Shown: in pieces, positions 35,892 through 45,095 of the stretch
Layout: each line of letters begins with the position of its first letter
Numbering within the stretch: position 1 is the first letter of the stretch
Origin: Streptomyces sp. CC228A
GTDB lineage: Bacteria; Actinomycetota; Actinomycetes; Streptomycetales; Streptomycetaceae
NCBI RefSeq assembly: GCF_021390935.1
Contig: NZ_JAJPUI010000001.1
Location: forward strand, 620,001 to 684,000
Direction of reading: 5' to 3'
DNA: 64,000 nt
Program-made: the position numbers and the translations under genes
The notes under the pieces: model-generated
Database searches by the model: none
What the model saw: only the letters and a program-made list of their open reading frames with translations
What the model was told of the DNA's origin: nothing

Positions 35892-36827
35892 ATGATGCGG
35901 AGTGTGACGCGACGCCTGATGCTGCTGGACACCGCCTCCCTGTACTTCCGGGCCTACTTCGGGGTCCCCGACACCGTGCGGGCCCCGGACGGCACACCCG
36001 TGAACGCCGTGCGGGGGCTGCTGGACTTCATCGCCCGGCTCGTGCAGGACCACCGGCCGGACGAGCTGGTGGCCTGCATGGACGCCGACTGGCGCCCCGA
36101 GTGGCGGGTCGCGCTGATCCCCTCGTACAAGGCGCACCGGGTGGCCGTGGAGACACCCGCCGGGGAGGCCGACGAGGAGGAGGTGCCGGACACCCTGTCC
36201 CCGCAGGTGCCGGTGATCGAGGCGGTGCTGGACGCGCTGGGCATCGCACGGGTCGGCGTCGCCGGGTACGAGGCGGACGACGTGATCGGGACCCTCGCCA
36301 CGCGGTCGGCGGGCCCGGTGGACATCGTCACCGGCGACCGGGACCTGTACCAGCTGGTGGACGACGCACGCGGCGTGCGGGTGCTGTACCCCCTGAAGGG
36401 CGTGGGGACGCTCCAGGTAGCGGACGGGGAGTGGCTGCGGGAGAAGTACGGCGTGGACGGCCCCGGTTACGCGGACCTGGCGCTGCTGCGCGGCGACCCG
36501 AGCGACGGGCTGCCGGGCGTGCCCGGCATCGGGGAGAAGACGGCGGCGAAGCTCCTGGCGGCCTTCGGCGACCTCGCGGGGATCATGGCGGCGCTGGACG
36601 ACCCCCGGTCGAAGCTGACACCCGGCCAGCGCAAGCGGCTGGAGGAGGCGCGGGACTACGTGGCGGTGGCGCCGCGGGTGGTGCGGGTCGCGAGCGACGT
36701 CCCGCTGCCGGAGTTCGACCCCGGGCTGCCCCGCGAGCCGAAGGACCCGGTGGCGCTGGAGGAGCTGGCGCACCGCTGGGGGCTCGGCGGCTCACTGGAC
36801 CGGCTGCTGACGGCGCTCCCCCGGTGA
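35892..36827 (+). CDS. Stand-alone 5'-3' exonuclease (FEN/PIN-like, PolA N-domain homologue)
   Basis: 311 residues. The PIN-like core shows acidic metal ligands in LMLLDTASLYFRAYFGV, CMDADWRPEWR, GYEADDVIGTLA and IVTGDRDLYQLVDD. The helix-hairpin-helix DNA-binding segment is LPGVPGIGEKTAAKLLAAFG. It corresponds to the 5'-nuclease domain of DNA polymerase I without the polymerase, and in actinobacteria a separate polA exists elsewhere. It would process flaps or RNA primers. Adjacent ATGs at 35892 and 35895 and a GTG at 35904 are all usable starts. It is divergent from the XRE-cupin gene. Confidence 0.9.
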   Translation: MMRSVTRRLMLLDTASLYFRAYFGVPDTVRAPDGTPVNAVRGLLDFIARLVQDHRPDELVACMDADWRPEWRVALIPSYKAHRVAVETPAGEADEEEVPDTLSPQVPVIEAVLDALGIARVGVAGYEADDVIGTLATRSAGPVDIVTGDRDLYQLVDDARGVRVLYPLKGVGTLQVADGEWLREKYGVDGPGYADLALLRGDPSDGLPGVPGIGEKTAAKLLAAFGDLAGIMAALDDPRSKLTPGQRKRLEEARDYVAVAPRVVRVASDVPLPEFDPGLPREPKDPVALEELAHRWGLGGSLDRLLTALPR

Positions 36828-36836
36828 AGATGTTAG

Positions 36837-36852
36837 CTTAGGTATACCTAAG
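36837..36852. promoter_or_regulatory. Iron box (DmdR/IdeR-type operator) upstream of the siderophore-interacting protein
   Basis: CTTAGGTATACCTAAG is a perfect 16-bp palindrome and contains TTAGGTATACCTAA, close to the actinobacterial iron-box consensus. It lies 27 bases before the GTG start of the SIP gene and just after the exonuclease stop, so iron-replete repression of the SIP gene is expected. Confidence 0.85.
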
Positions 36853-36878
36853 TCGCAGTCGAGGACGGGGAGAGCTCC

Positions 36879-37730
36879 GTGGCGTCCGAAACACCGGCCG
36901 AACCGGCCCGCAAGGCACCCGCGGTGCACGAGGCCCGGGTGCTGCGCACCGAGCGGATCGCTCCGCACATGGTGAGGATCGTCGTCGGCGGCGACGGCCT
37001 GGCCGCGTTCGCCACGTCCGGGTACACGGACCACTACGTGAAGCTGCTCTTCCCGCCGCGGGGCGTGACCTACCCCGAGCCCTTCGACCTGGAGCGGATC
37101 CGGGCGGAACTGCCCCGCGACCAGTGGCCGGCCCAGCGCACCTACACCGTGCGCGCCTGGGACGCGGCGCAGCGGGAGCTCACCCTGGACTTCGTGGTGC
37201 ACGGCGACGAGGGCCTCGCCGGCCCCTGGGCGGCGCGCGCCGAGGCCGGCGACACCGTCCGGCTCCTCGGGCCTGGCGGCGGCTACGCCCCGGACCCGGA
37301 CGCGGACTGGCACCTGCTGGCCGGCGACGAGAGCGCGCTGCCGGCCATCGCGGCCGCCCTGGAGCAGCTGCCGGAGGACGCCGTGGCGCACGCGTTCATC
37401 GAGGTGGCGGAACCGGACGACGAGCTGAAGATCGCCGCCCCCGCGGGCGCGCACGTCCAGTGGCTGCCGCGGCGCGGCGCACCGGTCGGCGAACCGCTGA
37501 TCGCCGCGGTCCGCGCCCTGGACTTCCCGGCGGGCAGCGTCCACGCCTTCGTCCACGGCGAGGCCGGCGCCGTGAAGGAGCTGCGCCGCCACCTCCGCCG
37601 GGACCGCGGCGTCCCGCTCGACCGGCTGTCGATCTCGGGCTACTGGCGCCTGGGCAAGACGGACGAGGCGTGGCGCGCGGTGAAGCGCGAGTGGAACGCC
37701 CGGATCGAACGCGAACAGGAAGCCGCGTAG
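36879..37730 (+). CDS. Siderophore-interacting protein (FAD-dependent ferric-siderophore reductase)
   Basis: 283 residues of the SIP family (ViuB/YqjH-like). The FAD-binding beta-barrel carries FATSGYTDHYVKLLFPPRGV and the RxYT motif in QRTYTVRAWD. The C-terminal NAD(P)H domain has WHLLAGDESALPAIAAALEQL and DRLSISGYWRLGKTDEAW, both diagnostic. It releases iron from imported siderophores by reduction. GTG start at 36879. The iron box just upstream indicates control by DmdR1/IdeR. No siderophore biosynthesis or uptake genes are in the window. Confidence 0.95.
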   Translation: MASETPAEPARKAPAVHEARVLRTERIAPHMVRIVVGGDGLAAFATSGYTDHYVKLLFPPRGVTYPEPFDLERIRAELPRDQWPAQRTYTVRAWDAAQRELTLDFVVHGDEGLAGPWAARAEAGDTVRLLGPGGGYAPDPDADWHLLAGDESALPAIAAALEQLPEDAVAHAFIEVAEPDDELKIAAPAGAHVQWLPRRGAPVGEPLIAAVRALDFPAGSVHAFVHGEAGAVKELRRHLRRDRGVPLDRLSISGYWRLGKTDEAWRAVKREWNARIEREQEAA

Positions 37731-37886
37731 CCCCTGCGGGGGGGCGTCGCCCTCACCCGCGCCCCCGCCCACCGCTGCCGACGACGGCCTCCCCCGCTTG
37801 GCGGCGCCCACCGGCAGCCCCGTCCCCTACGCGGGCGCCGGGGGCGGAAGGCACCGCCGAGAGTGCCGACGTCGTCCCCCGTCCCC

Positions 37887-38552
37887 TCACGCGGGCGCCG
37901 GGGGCACCGGCCCCGCACCGTACCGGCGGGCCGAGGCGTCGGCCTGGGCCAGATGGCGCAGGGACGACAGGACCACGTCCCCGAGGACGGTGCCGACGAC
38001 GGCGGCCTCCACCACGTCCTCACGGCTCGGCTCTCCCGCCACGTAGGCGATGTCCACCGCGGCGACGCGCTCGGCGGCCTCCGCGTAGGCGTCCAGGTTG
38101 TGTGCGGCGAACCGGGCATGCCCGAGCCGGCGCATCGCCGCCAGGGCGGCGGCCAGGGACCGCACCGCGGAGGCGGACTCCTCGACCCGCCACCCCCTGC
38201 GCCGCATCAGCTCCACCACCTCCTCCCGCGCCTCCGCCCCTTCCTCGTCCTGCTCCGCCCCGGGCTTCGGCGCCATGTGGTCGTGCGCCGCCCCCAGCAC
38301 CTCGTGCACGGACCGCGACGGGTCCTCCACCGCCTCCAGGACGCCCCGCACGGCCGACACCGAGCAGCCGCCGACGTCGATGAGCGCCCGGACGAGCCGC
38401 AGCCTGCGCACGTGCGACTCGTCGTAGCCGGCCTGGTTGGGGCTGCTCAACCGCCCGGCGTGCAGCAGTCCCTCCCGTACGTAGTACTTGATCGTCGGCA
38501 CCGGCACACCGGTCCGCCGGCTCAGCTCACCCACGCGCACGCCGCCGCGCAC
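37887..38552 (-). CDS. MerR-family transcriptional regulator
   Basis: 221 residues. The N-terminal MerR winged helix (VRVGELSRRTGVPVPTIKYYVREGLLHAGR, then DESHVRRLRLVRALIDVGG) is followed by a helical C-terminal domain of about 140 residues (RSLAAALAAMRRLGHARFAAHNLDAYAEAAERV). It lacks the metal-binding Cys residues of classic MerR proteins, so the ligand is unknown. It is convergent with the SIP gene. Direct repeats GGACA at 38596-38600 and 38612-38616 in its upstream region may be part of an operator. Confidence 0.88.
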   Translation of the reverse strand: MRGGVRVGELSRRTGVPVPTIKYYVREGLLHAGRLSSPNQAGYDESHVRRLRLVRALIDVGGCSVSAVRGVLEAVEDPSRSVHEVLGAAHDHMAPKPGAEQDEEGAEAREEVVELMRRRGWRVEESASAVRSLAAALAAMRRLGHARFAAHNLDAYAEAAERVAAVDIAYVAGEPSREDVVEAAVVGTVLGDVVLSSLRHLAQADASARRYGAGPVPPAPA

Positions 38553-39112
38553 CCCCTCCTGCCACGTCCGCCCCTTTTCCGGGCGACACCACCACGGACA
38601 GTCCCGCTATCGGACAACGGTAAGCGCCGCTCCCCGTCCTCCGCCCGGCCCGCCGGACGGGCCCGCCCCGGAACCGCGAGCCGCTCCCCTCCGGCCGGGC
38701 CCACGGGCACCGCTCCGCGGCGGCGAGGGCGTCGCCGAGGCCGTGGAGGGGTGTCGCCGGCGACGGTCGGCCCGTACGCGGTGAACGGCCCGGAGGCGCG
38801 TCCCGGGTTCGCCGGGCAGCGCGCCGGGCGCAGAGGCCCCCGCCCCGCGGGCTGTCCCTGTCGGCCCGCGGACCTGCCCGCATCCCCGTATGCGCCCCGG
38901 CGCGTTGCCGCCCCTCTTCCGCGCCCGCCGTGCTTCCGCCCACAGGCGACAGCCCGCCGCCCCCGGCACAGGGGCGGCGAGGGGTCCGCCGCCCGGCCCG
39001 CGGCCGGGCCGTGCATCCCCGCCGCCGGGGACGTGCGGCCCTGGCCCCGAGACGGCGGCGGAGTGACCGTGGACGTACGCGCAGGGCGGAGCCGCCGCTG
39101 CCATCCGCCCGG
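38553..39112. other. GC-rich gap between the MerR gene and a P-type ATPase relic
   Basis: About 560 bases with no recognisable gene on either strand. Long open frames here are low-complexity Arg/Pro/Gly products typical of antisense GC-rich DNA. The first ~80 bases hold the MerR promoter region. The rest may be decayed sequence from the ATPase relic that follows. Confidence 0.4.
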
Positions 39113-39794
39113 ATGGGAGGCCGCCGTGCCCCTCGACACCTGGCTCCGGCCGCGCACCACGGCCTCGCCGCCCACGAGGTCGTGCTGCCCATGGAGACCG
39201 ACCCGCAGCGCGGCCTCTCCCGGGGAGGAGGCGGCGCTGCGGGGCGACCCCACCGAGGGCGCCCTCCTCGTCGCCGCACGCAAGGCGGGCCTCCCCCACT
39301 CCGTGCGAAACGACCACCCGCGCCTACCGGCCTTCGAACCCAAGGAACCCGGGATCATGACCCGCGCTCCGCGCGACCCGGCGAGGCCCCTGCTCACCGG
39401 CACACCGGTCGTGCGCGTGCTGCTGGTCTCCGCTCTGCTGGTGGCGGGCAGCTGGTGGGTGCTCTCCTGGGAGCAGGGCATGGGCTCCGATCTGGCGGAG
39501 GCCCGCACCGCGGCCGTGAACCTGTTCGTGGCCGTCGAACTGGTCCACCTCTTCAGCTGCCGGTCCCTGCGCCGCCCGGTGCGGCGCATCGGCTGGTTCA
39601 GCAACCCGTGGGTGGTCGGCGGCGTCCTCGTCCAGGTCGCGGGCCAACTGGCCCTGACCTACCTGCCGGTGATGAACCGGCTGTTCCCCACCGCTCCGCT
39701 GGGCGCGGACTCCTGGCTGCGGATCGCGGGCGTCGCGGCCCTCACCTCGGCAGCCGTCGCGGCACACAAGTACCCGCAGCGCGCGCCGATGTGA
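39113..39794 (+). pseudogene. Relic of a cation-transporting P-type ATPase
   Basis: Three separated pieces of one family survive. From about 39140 to 39225 one frame reads HHGLAAHEVVLPMETDPQRG, like the Cation_ATPase_N domain. In a second frame 39230-39290 reads EEAALRGDPTEGALLVAARK, the nucleotide-domain signature. After only about 20 residues it resumes at EPKEPGIMTRAPRDPARPLL and the C-terminal membrane domain (VARTAAVNLF-like EARTAAVNLFVAVELVHLFS, AGQLALTYLPVMNRLF) to the stop at 39794. The DKTGT phosphorylation motif, most of the nucleotide domain and six helices are gone. The C-terminal part could still be expressed from ATG 39357 as 145 residues. Confidence 0.7.
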
Positions 39795-40068
39795 CGGAGC
39801 GCCAGGCGGGGTCGGCGCAGCGCCCCCACGCGCCGGCAGCGGAAGGGTGCGGCCAACGGGTGCGCGGCACCGAGCGGATACCGAGGCCACCCGGTCGCCT
39901 GCCGAGCCGCCGGCCACGCCCGGCCACCCGACCGCCGCCGACCACCGGGCCGCAAGCCGGAGGCGTTCCGCGGGCGGCCCCGACATGCCCGCGGGCCCCG
40001 CGCACTCGGTCGCAGGCGATCAGCCGACCACCCCAGGAGCCCGACGGCCATGCCGCAAGCCCGCGTCG

Positions 40069-40095
40069 GCCTGCGGGCGTCAGCCGCCCGCAGGC
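40069..40095 (-). terminator. Terminator downstream of helY
   Basis: Perfect 11-bp stem GCCTGCGGGCG / CGCCCGCAGGC with a five-base loop, seven bases beyond the helY stop. The remainder of the gap 39795-40068 shows no gene. Confidence 0.75.
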
Positions 40096-40101
40096 GGCGC
40101 G

Positions 40102-42930
40102 TCAGCCCACCGAGCTGTACGCGACCACGCCGCGCAGCAGCCCGTCGACGGCCTTGCGCGCGTTCTTCGCGACCGTGCCGCCGTCCGCGGGGGCGGCCGC
40201 CGCGATCTGGCCCAGGACGTCGATGACCTGCTTGCACCAGCGGACGAAGTCGCCCGCCGGCATCTCCGCCTCCCGCAGCACCTCGTCCAGGCCCTTGCCG
40301 GACGCCCACTGGTGAGCGGCCCAGGCGAAGCCGAGGTCCGGCTCGCGCTGGCCGACGCCCTCCGCCTGGTTGATGCGGAACTCCTCTTCCAGCCCGTCCA
40401 ACCGGCCCCAGATCCGCACCATCTCGCCCAGCGCCGTCTTCGCCTTGCCGGACGGCACCTTGGGGACGACCGCGTCGTCCGACTGCCGCGCCTCGTACAC
40501 CAGCGCCGACGCGCAGGCCGCCAGCTCGGCCGGGCCGAGGCCCTCCCAGACGCCCGCCCGCAGGCACTCGCTGGCCAGCAGGTCCAGCTCGCCGTAGAGC
40601 CGGGCCAACCGCTTGCCGTGCTCGGTGACCTCGTCGTCCCGCAGGTAGTCGAGCTCCGTCAGCAGCGCGACGATCCGGTCGAAGGTACGGGCGATGGTGT
40701 TCGTCCGCCCCTCGATGCGCCGCTCCAGCTGCCGCGTGTCCCGCTGCAGCCGGTGGTAGCGCTCCGCCCAGCGGGCGTGGTCCTCGCGCTCGTCGCACCC
40801 GTGGCAGGGGTGCGCGCGCAGCTCCTTGCGCAGCCGGGCGATCTCCCGGTCGTCGACGGCCTCGGACCGGCGCTTGCGCTGCCGCTCGGGCGCCAGGTGG
40901 CCGGCCTTCGTGCGCAGCGCCGACGCCAGGTCGCGGCGGGACTGCGGGGAGCGCGGGTTGAAGGAGCGCGGGATGCGCATCCGCTCGACCGGCTCCACCG
41001 GTACCGGGAAGTCGATCGGCGCCAGCCGCTTGACCTGCCGCTCCGCCGTGAGCACCAGCGGCCGCGGCCCGTCGTGGTAGTCCAGCCCGCGGTGGCCGTT
41101 GGACCGCCCGCCGGGCAGGCCGGGGTCCAGGACCAGCGCGAGCCCGGCGAACTTGCCGGTCGGCACGTGGATGACGTCACCGGGCTTGAGCCGCTCCAGG
41201 GCAGTGGCCGCCGCGGCCCGCCGCTGTGCGACGCCCTGCTTGGCGAGCTCGTTCTCCCGGTCCTTCAGCTCGCGGCGCAGCCGCGCGTACTCCTCGAAGT
41301 CCCCGAGGTGGCAGGTCATGCCCTCCCGGTAGCCCTCCAGGCCCTCCTCGTTGCGCTGCACCTGCCGGGAGATGCCGACGACCGACCGGTCGGCCTGGAA
41401 CTGGGCGAAGGAGGTCTCCAGCAGCTCCCGCGAACGGTGCCGGCCGAACTGGTCGACGAGGTTGACCGCCATGTTGTACGACGGCTTGAAGCTGGAGCGC
41501 AGCGGGTAGGTGCGGGTCCCGGCCAGTCCGGCCAGGTGCCCGGGGTCCATGCCGCGCTGCCACAGCACGACGGCGTGGCCCTCGACGTCGATGCCGCGCC
41601 GCCCGGCGCGCCCGGTGAGCTGCGTGTACTCACCGGGGGTGATGTCGGCGTGCTGCTCGCCGTTCCACTTGACGAGCTTCTCCAGCACCACGGACCTGGC
41701 GGGCATGTTGATGCCGAGCGCCAGGGTCTCGGTGGCGAAGACCGCCTTGACCAGGCCGCGGACGAAGAGCTCCTCCACGACCTCCTTGAAGGTCGGCAGC
41801 ATGCCGGCGTGGTGCGCGGCGATGCCCCGCTCCAGGCCCTCCAGCCACTCGTAGTAGCCGAGGACGTGCAGGTCCTCGGTCGGGATGGAGGCGGTGCGCT
41901 CCTCGACGATCTCGCGGACCCGGTGGCGGGCCTCCTCGTCGTTCAGCCGCAGCCCGGCGTAGAGGCACTGCTGGACGGCGGACTCGCAGCCGGCGCGGCT
42001 GAAGATGAAGGTGATGGCGGGCAGCAGGCCCTCGGCGTCGAGCCGCTCGATGACCTCGGCGCGCCCCGGTGTCCAGATCCGGGACCGCTGGCGGCGCTCC
42101 CGCTCCCGGTCCGCCTCGCGGACCATCTTCCCCCGGCGCCGGTCGCGCGGGTTGTACGTGCGGGAGTTCTCCATCCGGGCGAGGCGGACCAGGTCGGGGT
42201 TGACCTCGCGCCGTGCGGCGCCGCGGCCGCCGTGGTCGGTCTCCTCCTCGAAGAGGTCGTAGATCCGCCGCCCGGCCAGGACGTGCTGCCACAGCGGCAC
42301 GGGCCGGGTCTCGGAGACGATCACCTCGGTGTCGCCGCGGACGGTGTCGAGCCAGTCGCCGAACTCCTCGGCGTTGGAGACGGTCGCGGAGAGCGACACC
42401 AGCGTCACCGACTCGGGCAGGTGGATGATCACCTCTTCCCAGACCGCGCCGCGGAACCGGTCGGAGAGGTAGTGGACCTCGTCCATCACCACGTAGCCGA
42501 GGCCGCCGAGCGCCTGGGAGCCGGCGTACAGCATGTTGCGCAGGACCTCGGTGGTCATCACGATCACCGGCGCGTCGGAGTTGACGCTGTTGTCGCCGGT
42601 GAGCAGGCCGACCTTGCCGGGGCCGTAGCGCTTGACGAGGTCGTTGTACTTCTGGTTCGACAGCGCCTTGATGGGCGTGGTGTAGAAGCACTTGCGGCCC
42701 TGCGCGAGGGCGAGGTGCACGGCGAACTCGCCGACGATGGTCTTGCCCGAGCCCGTCGGCGCGGCGACGAGCACGCCTTTGCCGTCCTCCAGGGCGCGGC
42801 ATGCCTCGATCTGGAACGGGTCCAGTTCGAAGTCGTAGAGATCACGGAAGGCGTGGAGCGCGGTGGCCTGCTCGGCGGCCCTGCGCCGTGCGGCCGCGTA
42901 CGCTTCCGCTGGTGTGAGGTCGTCTGTCAT
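40102..42930 (-). CDS. helY: DEAD/DEAH-box Ski2/Mtr4-like RNA helicase
   Basis: 942 residues from ATG 42930. Motif I APTGSGKTIVGEF, motif II MDEVHYLSD, motif III SLSATVSNAEEFG, motif IV-V region FATETLALGINMPAR and motif VI QLTGRAGRRGID are intact. A long C-terminal part follows with a Cys-rich patch (AHPCHGCDERE), as in Ski2-like helicases. It is the actinobacterial HelY, an RNA helicase presumed to work in RNA processing or decay. Its position next to tatC and the paf genes matches the gene order of Mycobacterium tuberculosis, which supports the symbol. Confidence 0.93.
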   Translation of the reverse strand: MTDDLTPAEAYAAARRRAAEQATALHAFRDLYDFELDPFQIEACRALEDGKGVLVAAPTGSGKTIVGEFAVHLALAQGRKCFYTTPIKALSNQKYNDLVKRYGPGKVGLLTGDNSVNSDAPVIVMTTEVLRNMLYAGSQALGGLGYVVMDEVHYLSDRFRGAVWEEVIIHLPESVTLVSLSATVSNAEEFGDWLDTVRGDTEVIVSETRPVPLWQHVLAGRRIYDLFEEETDHGGRGAARREVNPDLVRLARMENSRTYNPRDRRRGKMVREADRERERRQRSRIWTPGRAEVIERLDAEGLLPAITFIFSRAGCESAVQQCLYAGLRLNDEEARHRVREIVEERTASIPTEDLHVLGYYEWLEGLERGIAAHHAGMLPTFKEVVEELFVRGLVKAVFATETLALGINMPARSVVLEKLVKWNGEQHADITPGEYTQLTGRAGRRGIDVEGHAVVLWQRGMDPGHLAGLAGTRTYPLRSSFKPSYNMAVNLVDQFGRHRSRELLETSFAQFQADRSVVGISRQVQRNEEGLEGYREGMTCHLGDFEEYARLRRELKDRENELAKQGVAQRRAAAATALERLKPGDVIHVPTGKFAGLALVLDPGLPGGRSNGHRGLDYHDGPRPLVLTAERQVKRLAPIDFPVPVEPVERMRIPRSFNPRSPQSRRDLASALRTKAGHLAPERQRKRRSEAVDDREIARLRKELRAHPCHGCDEREDHARWAERYHRLQRDTRQLERRIEGRTNTIARTFDRIVALLTELDYLRDDEVTEHGKRLARLYGELDLLASECLRAGVWEGLGPAELAACASALVYEARQSDDAVVPKVPSGKAKTALGEMVRIWGRLDGLEEEFRINQAEGVGQREPDLGFAWAAHQWASGKGLDEVLREAEMPAGDFVRWCKQVIDVLGQIAAAAPADGGTVAKNARKAVDGLLRGVVAYSSVG

Positions 42931-43045
42931 CGTGCTATCGAGCCTACCCGGCAGCACTGACACTCAGCTTGGCGTTTGTTCGGCCTCGGTCGGCCGCCTC
43001 CGCCGGCGCCGTGCCGCACGGCGGAGGGGCCTGCCCGGTGTCGCG

Positions 43046-43990
43046 TCAGGTGGCGTCGTCGTAGCCGTGGGGGCGGTTGTCCTGCGCGGTGTCACCGGTG
43101 GACTGGTGCGGCAGCTGGGGCGCGACCCTCTCGGTGGGTTCCAGTGCCGACGGGGTGAGGTCGAGCTCGGATGCCTCGTCGTCGGCGAGCTCGGGACCGC
43201 GGCGGGTGTCGCGGCGCCGGTCGTTGAGGATCGAGAAGGCGACCGCGGCGAAGTAGAGGCCCGTCATGGGGACGGCGAGGACGAACATCGACAGCGGGTC
43301 GGTGGGCGTCACCATGGCGGAGAACACGGCGATGCCCATGACCATGCCGCGCCACCAGCTGAGCATGCGGCGGCCGCTCAGCACGCCGCCTGCGTTCAGC
43401 AGGGCCAGCAGCACGGGGAGCTGGAACGCCAGGCCGAAGGCCAGGGTCAGCTTGATGTTCATGCTGACCATGTCGTCGAGGGTGATCTGGTTGACCGATC
43501 CCTCGATGCTGAAGGAGAGCAGGATGAGCACGGCCTGCGGCAGCAGCCAGTAGGCGAGCAGGGCCCCCAGGGCGAAGAGGGGGGTGCCGACCGCCACCGT
43601 CGTCAGGGCGTACTTCTTCTCCTTCCTGTGCAGCCCGGGCGCGATGAAGGCCCAGAGCTGGTAGAGCCAGACCGGAGCCGCGACGAGCAGCGACGCCATG
43701 ATCGCCACCTTGATGTAGGTGGCGAACGCGGAGGTCAGTCCGGGCTGGACGAGGTAGGCGCACTTGCCCGGCTCCCGCTGTGCCTGCTCAAGGCTGACGC
43801 ACCTGGGCACCGGATCACTGACGAACGTCGAGATGTCCTTGGCGAAGAACAGCATGACGATCATGATCGGTACGATCGCAAGAAGGGACTTCACGAGCCG
43901 GTTGCGCAGTTCGCGCAGATGCTCGACGAGGGGCATGCGCCCCTCGGGATCCCTGACCTTCTTGTCCTTCTTGCGGGCGGACTTGAGCAA
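43046..43990 (-). CDS. tatC: Sec-independent protein translocase TatC
   Basis: 314 residues. Six membrane helices and the TatC signatures MPLVEHLRELRNRLVKSLLA, PGLHRKEKKYALTTVAVGTP and VSMNIKLTLAFGLAFQLPVLL are visible, with a hydrophilic C-terminal tail. It recognises the twin-arginine signal and forms the translocon with TatA. I place the start at TTG 43990 (LKSARKK), because AAGGGA lies six bases upstream and homologues begin MLKSAR. The alternative GTG 44026 adds 12 Cys/Arg-rich residues without a good ribosome-binding site. Confidence 0.92.
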   Translation of the reverse strand: MLKSARKKDKKVRDPEGRMPLVEHLRELRNRLVKSLLAIVPIMIVMLFFAKDISTFVSDPVPRCVSLEQAQREPGKCAYLVQPGLTSAFATYIKVAIMASLLVAAPVWLYQLWAFIAPGLHRKEKKYALTTVAVGTPLFALGALLAYWLLPQAVLILLSFSIEGSVNQITLDDMVSMNIKLTLAFGLAFQLPVLLALLNAGGVLSGRRMLSWWRGMVMGIAVFSAMVTPTDPLSMFVLAVPMTGLYFAAVAFSILNDRRRDTRRGPELADDEASELDLTPSALEPTERVAPQLPHQSTGDTAQDNRPHGYDDAT

Positions 43991-44080
43991 CCCACGTCCC
44001 TTGTCTCGTCGAAGGCAGCCGCACACCGGGCGAGCTGTCAGCGTTTCCTGTGATGAACCCCCGCGGTGAACGGGGGCGCG

Positions 44081-44371
44081 TCAGCCCTGCGTGGTGCGCT
44101 TCGGCTCTTCGACGGGGCGGGCGGAGGCGACGTCACCGGGGGCGGCCTGAATGGTCCTCGGCGCGGCGGTCTGCTCCGCGGTGCCGCCGCTGTGCTGGGT
44201 GTCGCCGGCGGAGGCGCCGTCCTTCTTCATCGCCGCGGCCTCGCTCTTCAGGATGCGGGCCGACTTGCCCAGGGAACGGGCGGCCTCGGGCAGCTTCTTG
44301 GCGCCGAAGAGCAGCACGATGAGCCCCACGATGATGAGGAGCTGCCAGATGCCTACGTTCTGAAACCCCAT
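44081..44371 (-). CDS. tatA: Twin-arginine translocase subunit TatA
   Basis: 96 residues: a single N-terminal membrane helix (GIWQLLIIVGLIVLLFGAKK), the FGAKKLPEAARSLGKS hinge and amphipathic helix, then an unstructured acidic and basic tail. It oligomerises to form the Tat pore. It lies 90 bases upstream of tatC in the same direction. No tatB is present here; streptomycetes encode it elsewhere. Confidence 0.95.
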   Translation of the reverse strand: MGFQNVGIWQLLIIVGLIVLLFGAKKLPEAARSLGKSARILKSEAAAMKKDGASAGDTQHSGGTAEQTAAPRTIQAAPGDVASARPVEEPKRTTQG

Positions 44372-44551
44372 GACTGCCTACCTTCTGACCGAGGTCGTCT
44401 GAACCGGGAGGTGCGGGTGCAGGCCAGGGGAACCGCCCGCACGAATCCTCATCGTAACCCTCGTGGGTAAACACCCGGCAATGCCCCGGAATACCTCCGG
44501 GGCCGCTGCGCAAGGCCCGTACCTGCACGTTCGGGGTGGTGAACGGCCCGG

Positions 44552-44755
44552 TCAGCGCCGGGGCAGGGCCTCACCGGCGCGGGCCAGGCCGGTCGCCGCA
44601 CGCTCCAGCTCGTCGGCGGCGCAGCCGATCCGCTCTGTGGCGTGCGTCACTTGGCGGCCGAGGCGCTGGGCCTCGATGAACACCCGGATCCCGAGGACGC
44701 CGAGGACGGCGGTCCCCAGGAACCCGAGGGCGACGGCGAGCATGGGCCAGAGCAT
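44552..44755 (-). CDS. Small single-pass membrane protein
   Basis: 67 residues from ATG 44755. One membrane helix (MLAVALGFLGTAVLGVLGIRVF) is followed by a cytoplasmic helical tail (GRQVTHATERIGCAADELERAATGLARAGE) resembling DUF948-like coiled coils. The gene is too short to assign. It sits between the zinc-ribbon gene and tatA in the same direction, so it probably belongs to the pafBC-tatAC transcription unit. The upstream part of the open frame overlaps the neighbour and is not coding. Confidence 0.6.
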   Translation of the reverse strand: MLWPMLAVALGFLGTAVLGVLGIRVFIEAQRLGRQVTHATERIGCAADELERAATGLARAGEALPRR

Positions 44756-44775
44756 GCGGGAGAGCGTATCCCGTC

Positions 44776-45057
44776 TCAGACGGTGGAGTGGAGCCGCAGC
44801 GTCCGCACCCCGCCGCCGGTGAGCAGCTCGATGATCCGCTCCCCCGCCGGCTTGCGGACGGCCGAGCCGCACTCCGGGCAGGTGAAGGTGTAGAAGGTGG
44901 TGCGGTGGCTGGCGCCGATGGCCAGCCTCAGCGACCCGGCGGACAGTTCGAAGCGGGCGCGGCACTCGGGACAGGCCGCCTTGAAGAGGACCGGGTCGCG
45001 CGGTGCGGGGACGCCGGACAGCAGCGGCGCGTCCGCCCTCTCTCCCATGTCGCCCAT
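44776..45057 (-). CDS. Zinc-ribbon protein (FmdB-like)
   Basis: 93 residues from ATG 45057 (MGDMGERADAPLLSGVPAP). Two CxxC knuckles, ACPECRARFE and FTCPECGSAVRK, about 31 residues apart, form a probable zinc ribbon. The C-terminus has an amphipathic helix (ERIIELLTGG). The function is unknown. The gene is wedged between pafC and a small membrane protein gene. A second in-frame ATG at 45048 is possible. Confidence 0.75.
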   Translation of the reverse strand: MGDMGERADAPLLSGVPAPRDPVLFKAACPECRARFELSAGSLRLAIGASHRTTFYTFTCPECGSAVRKPAGERIIELLTGGGVRTLRLHSTV

Positions 45058-45095
45058 GGCTCTGCTCTCCCCCGTCTCCGTCGCCTGCCTGTACG

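Noticed and set aside
36879-37730. Iron box as a shared promoter for the upstream exonuclease gene
   Set aside because: The exonuclease gene ends before the box and reads in the same direction, so the box can serve only the downstream gene.
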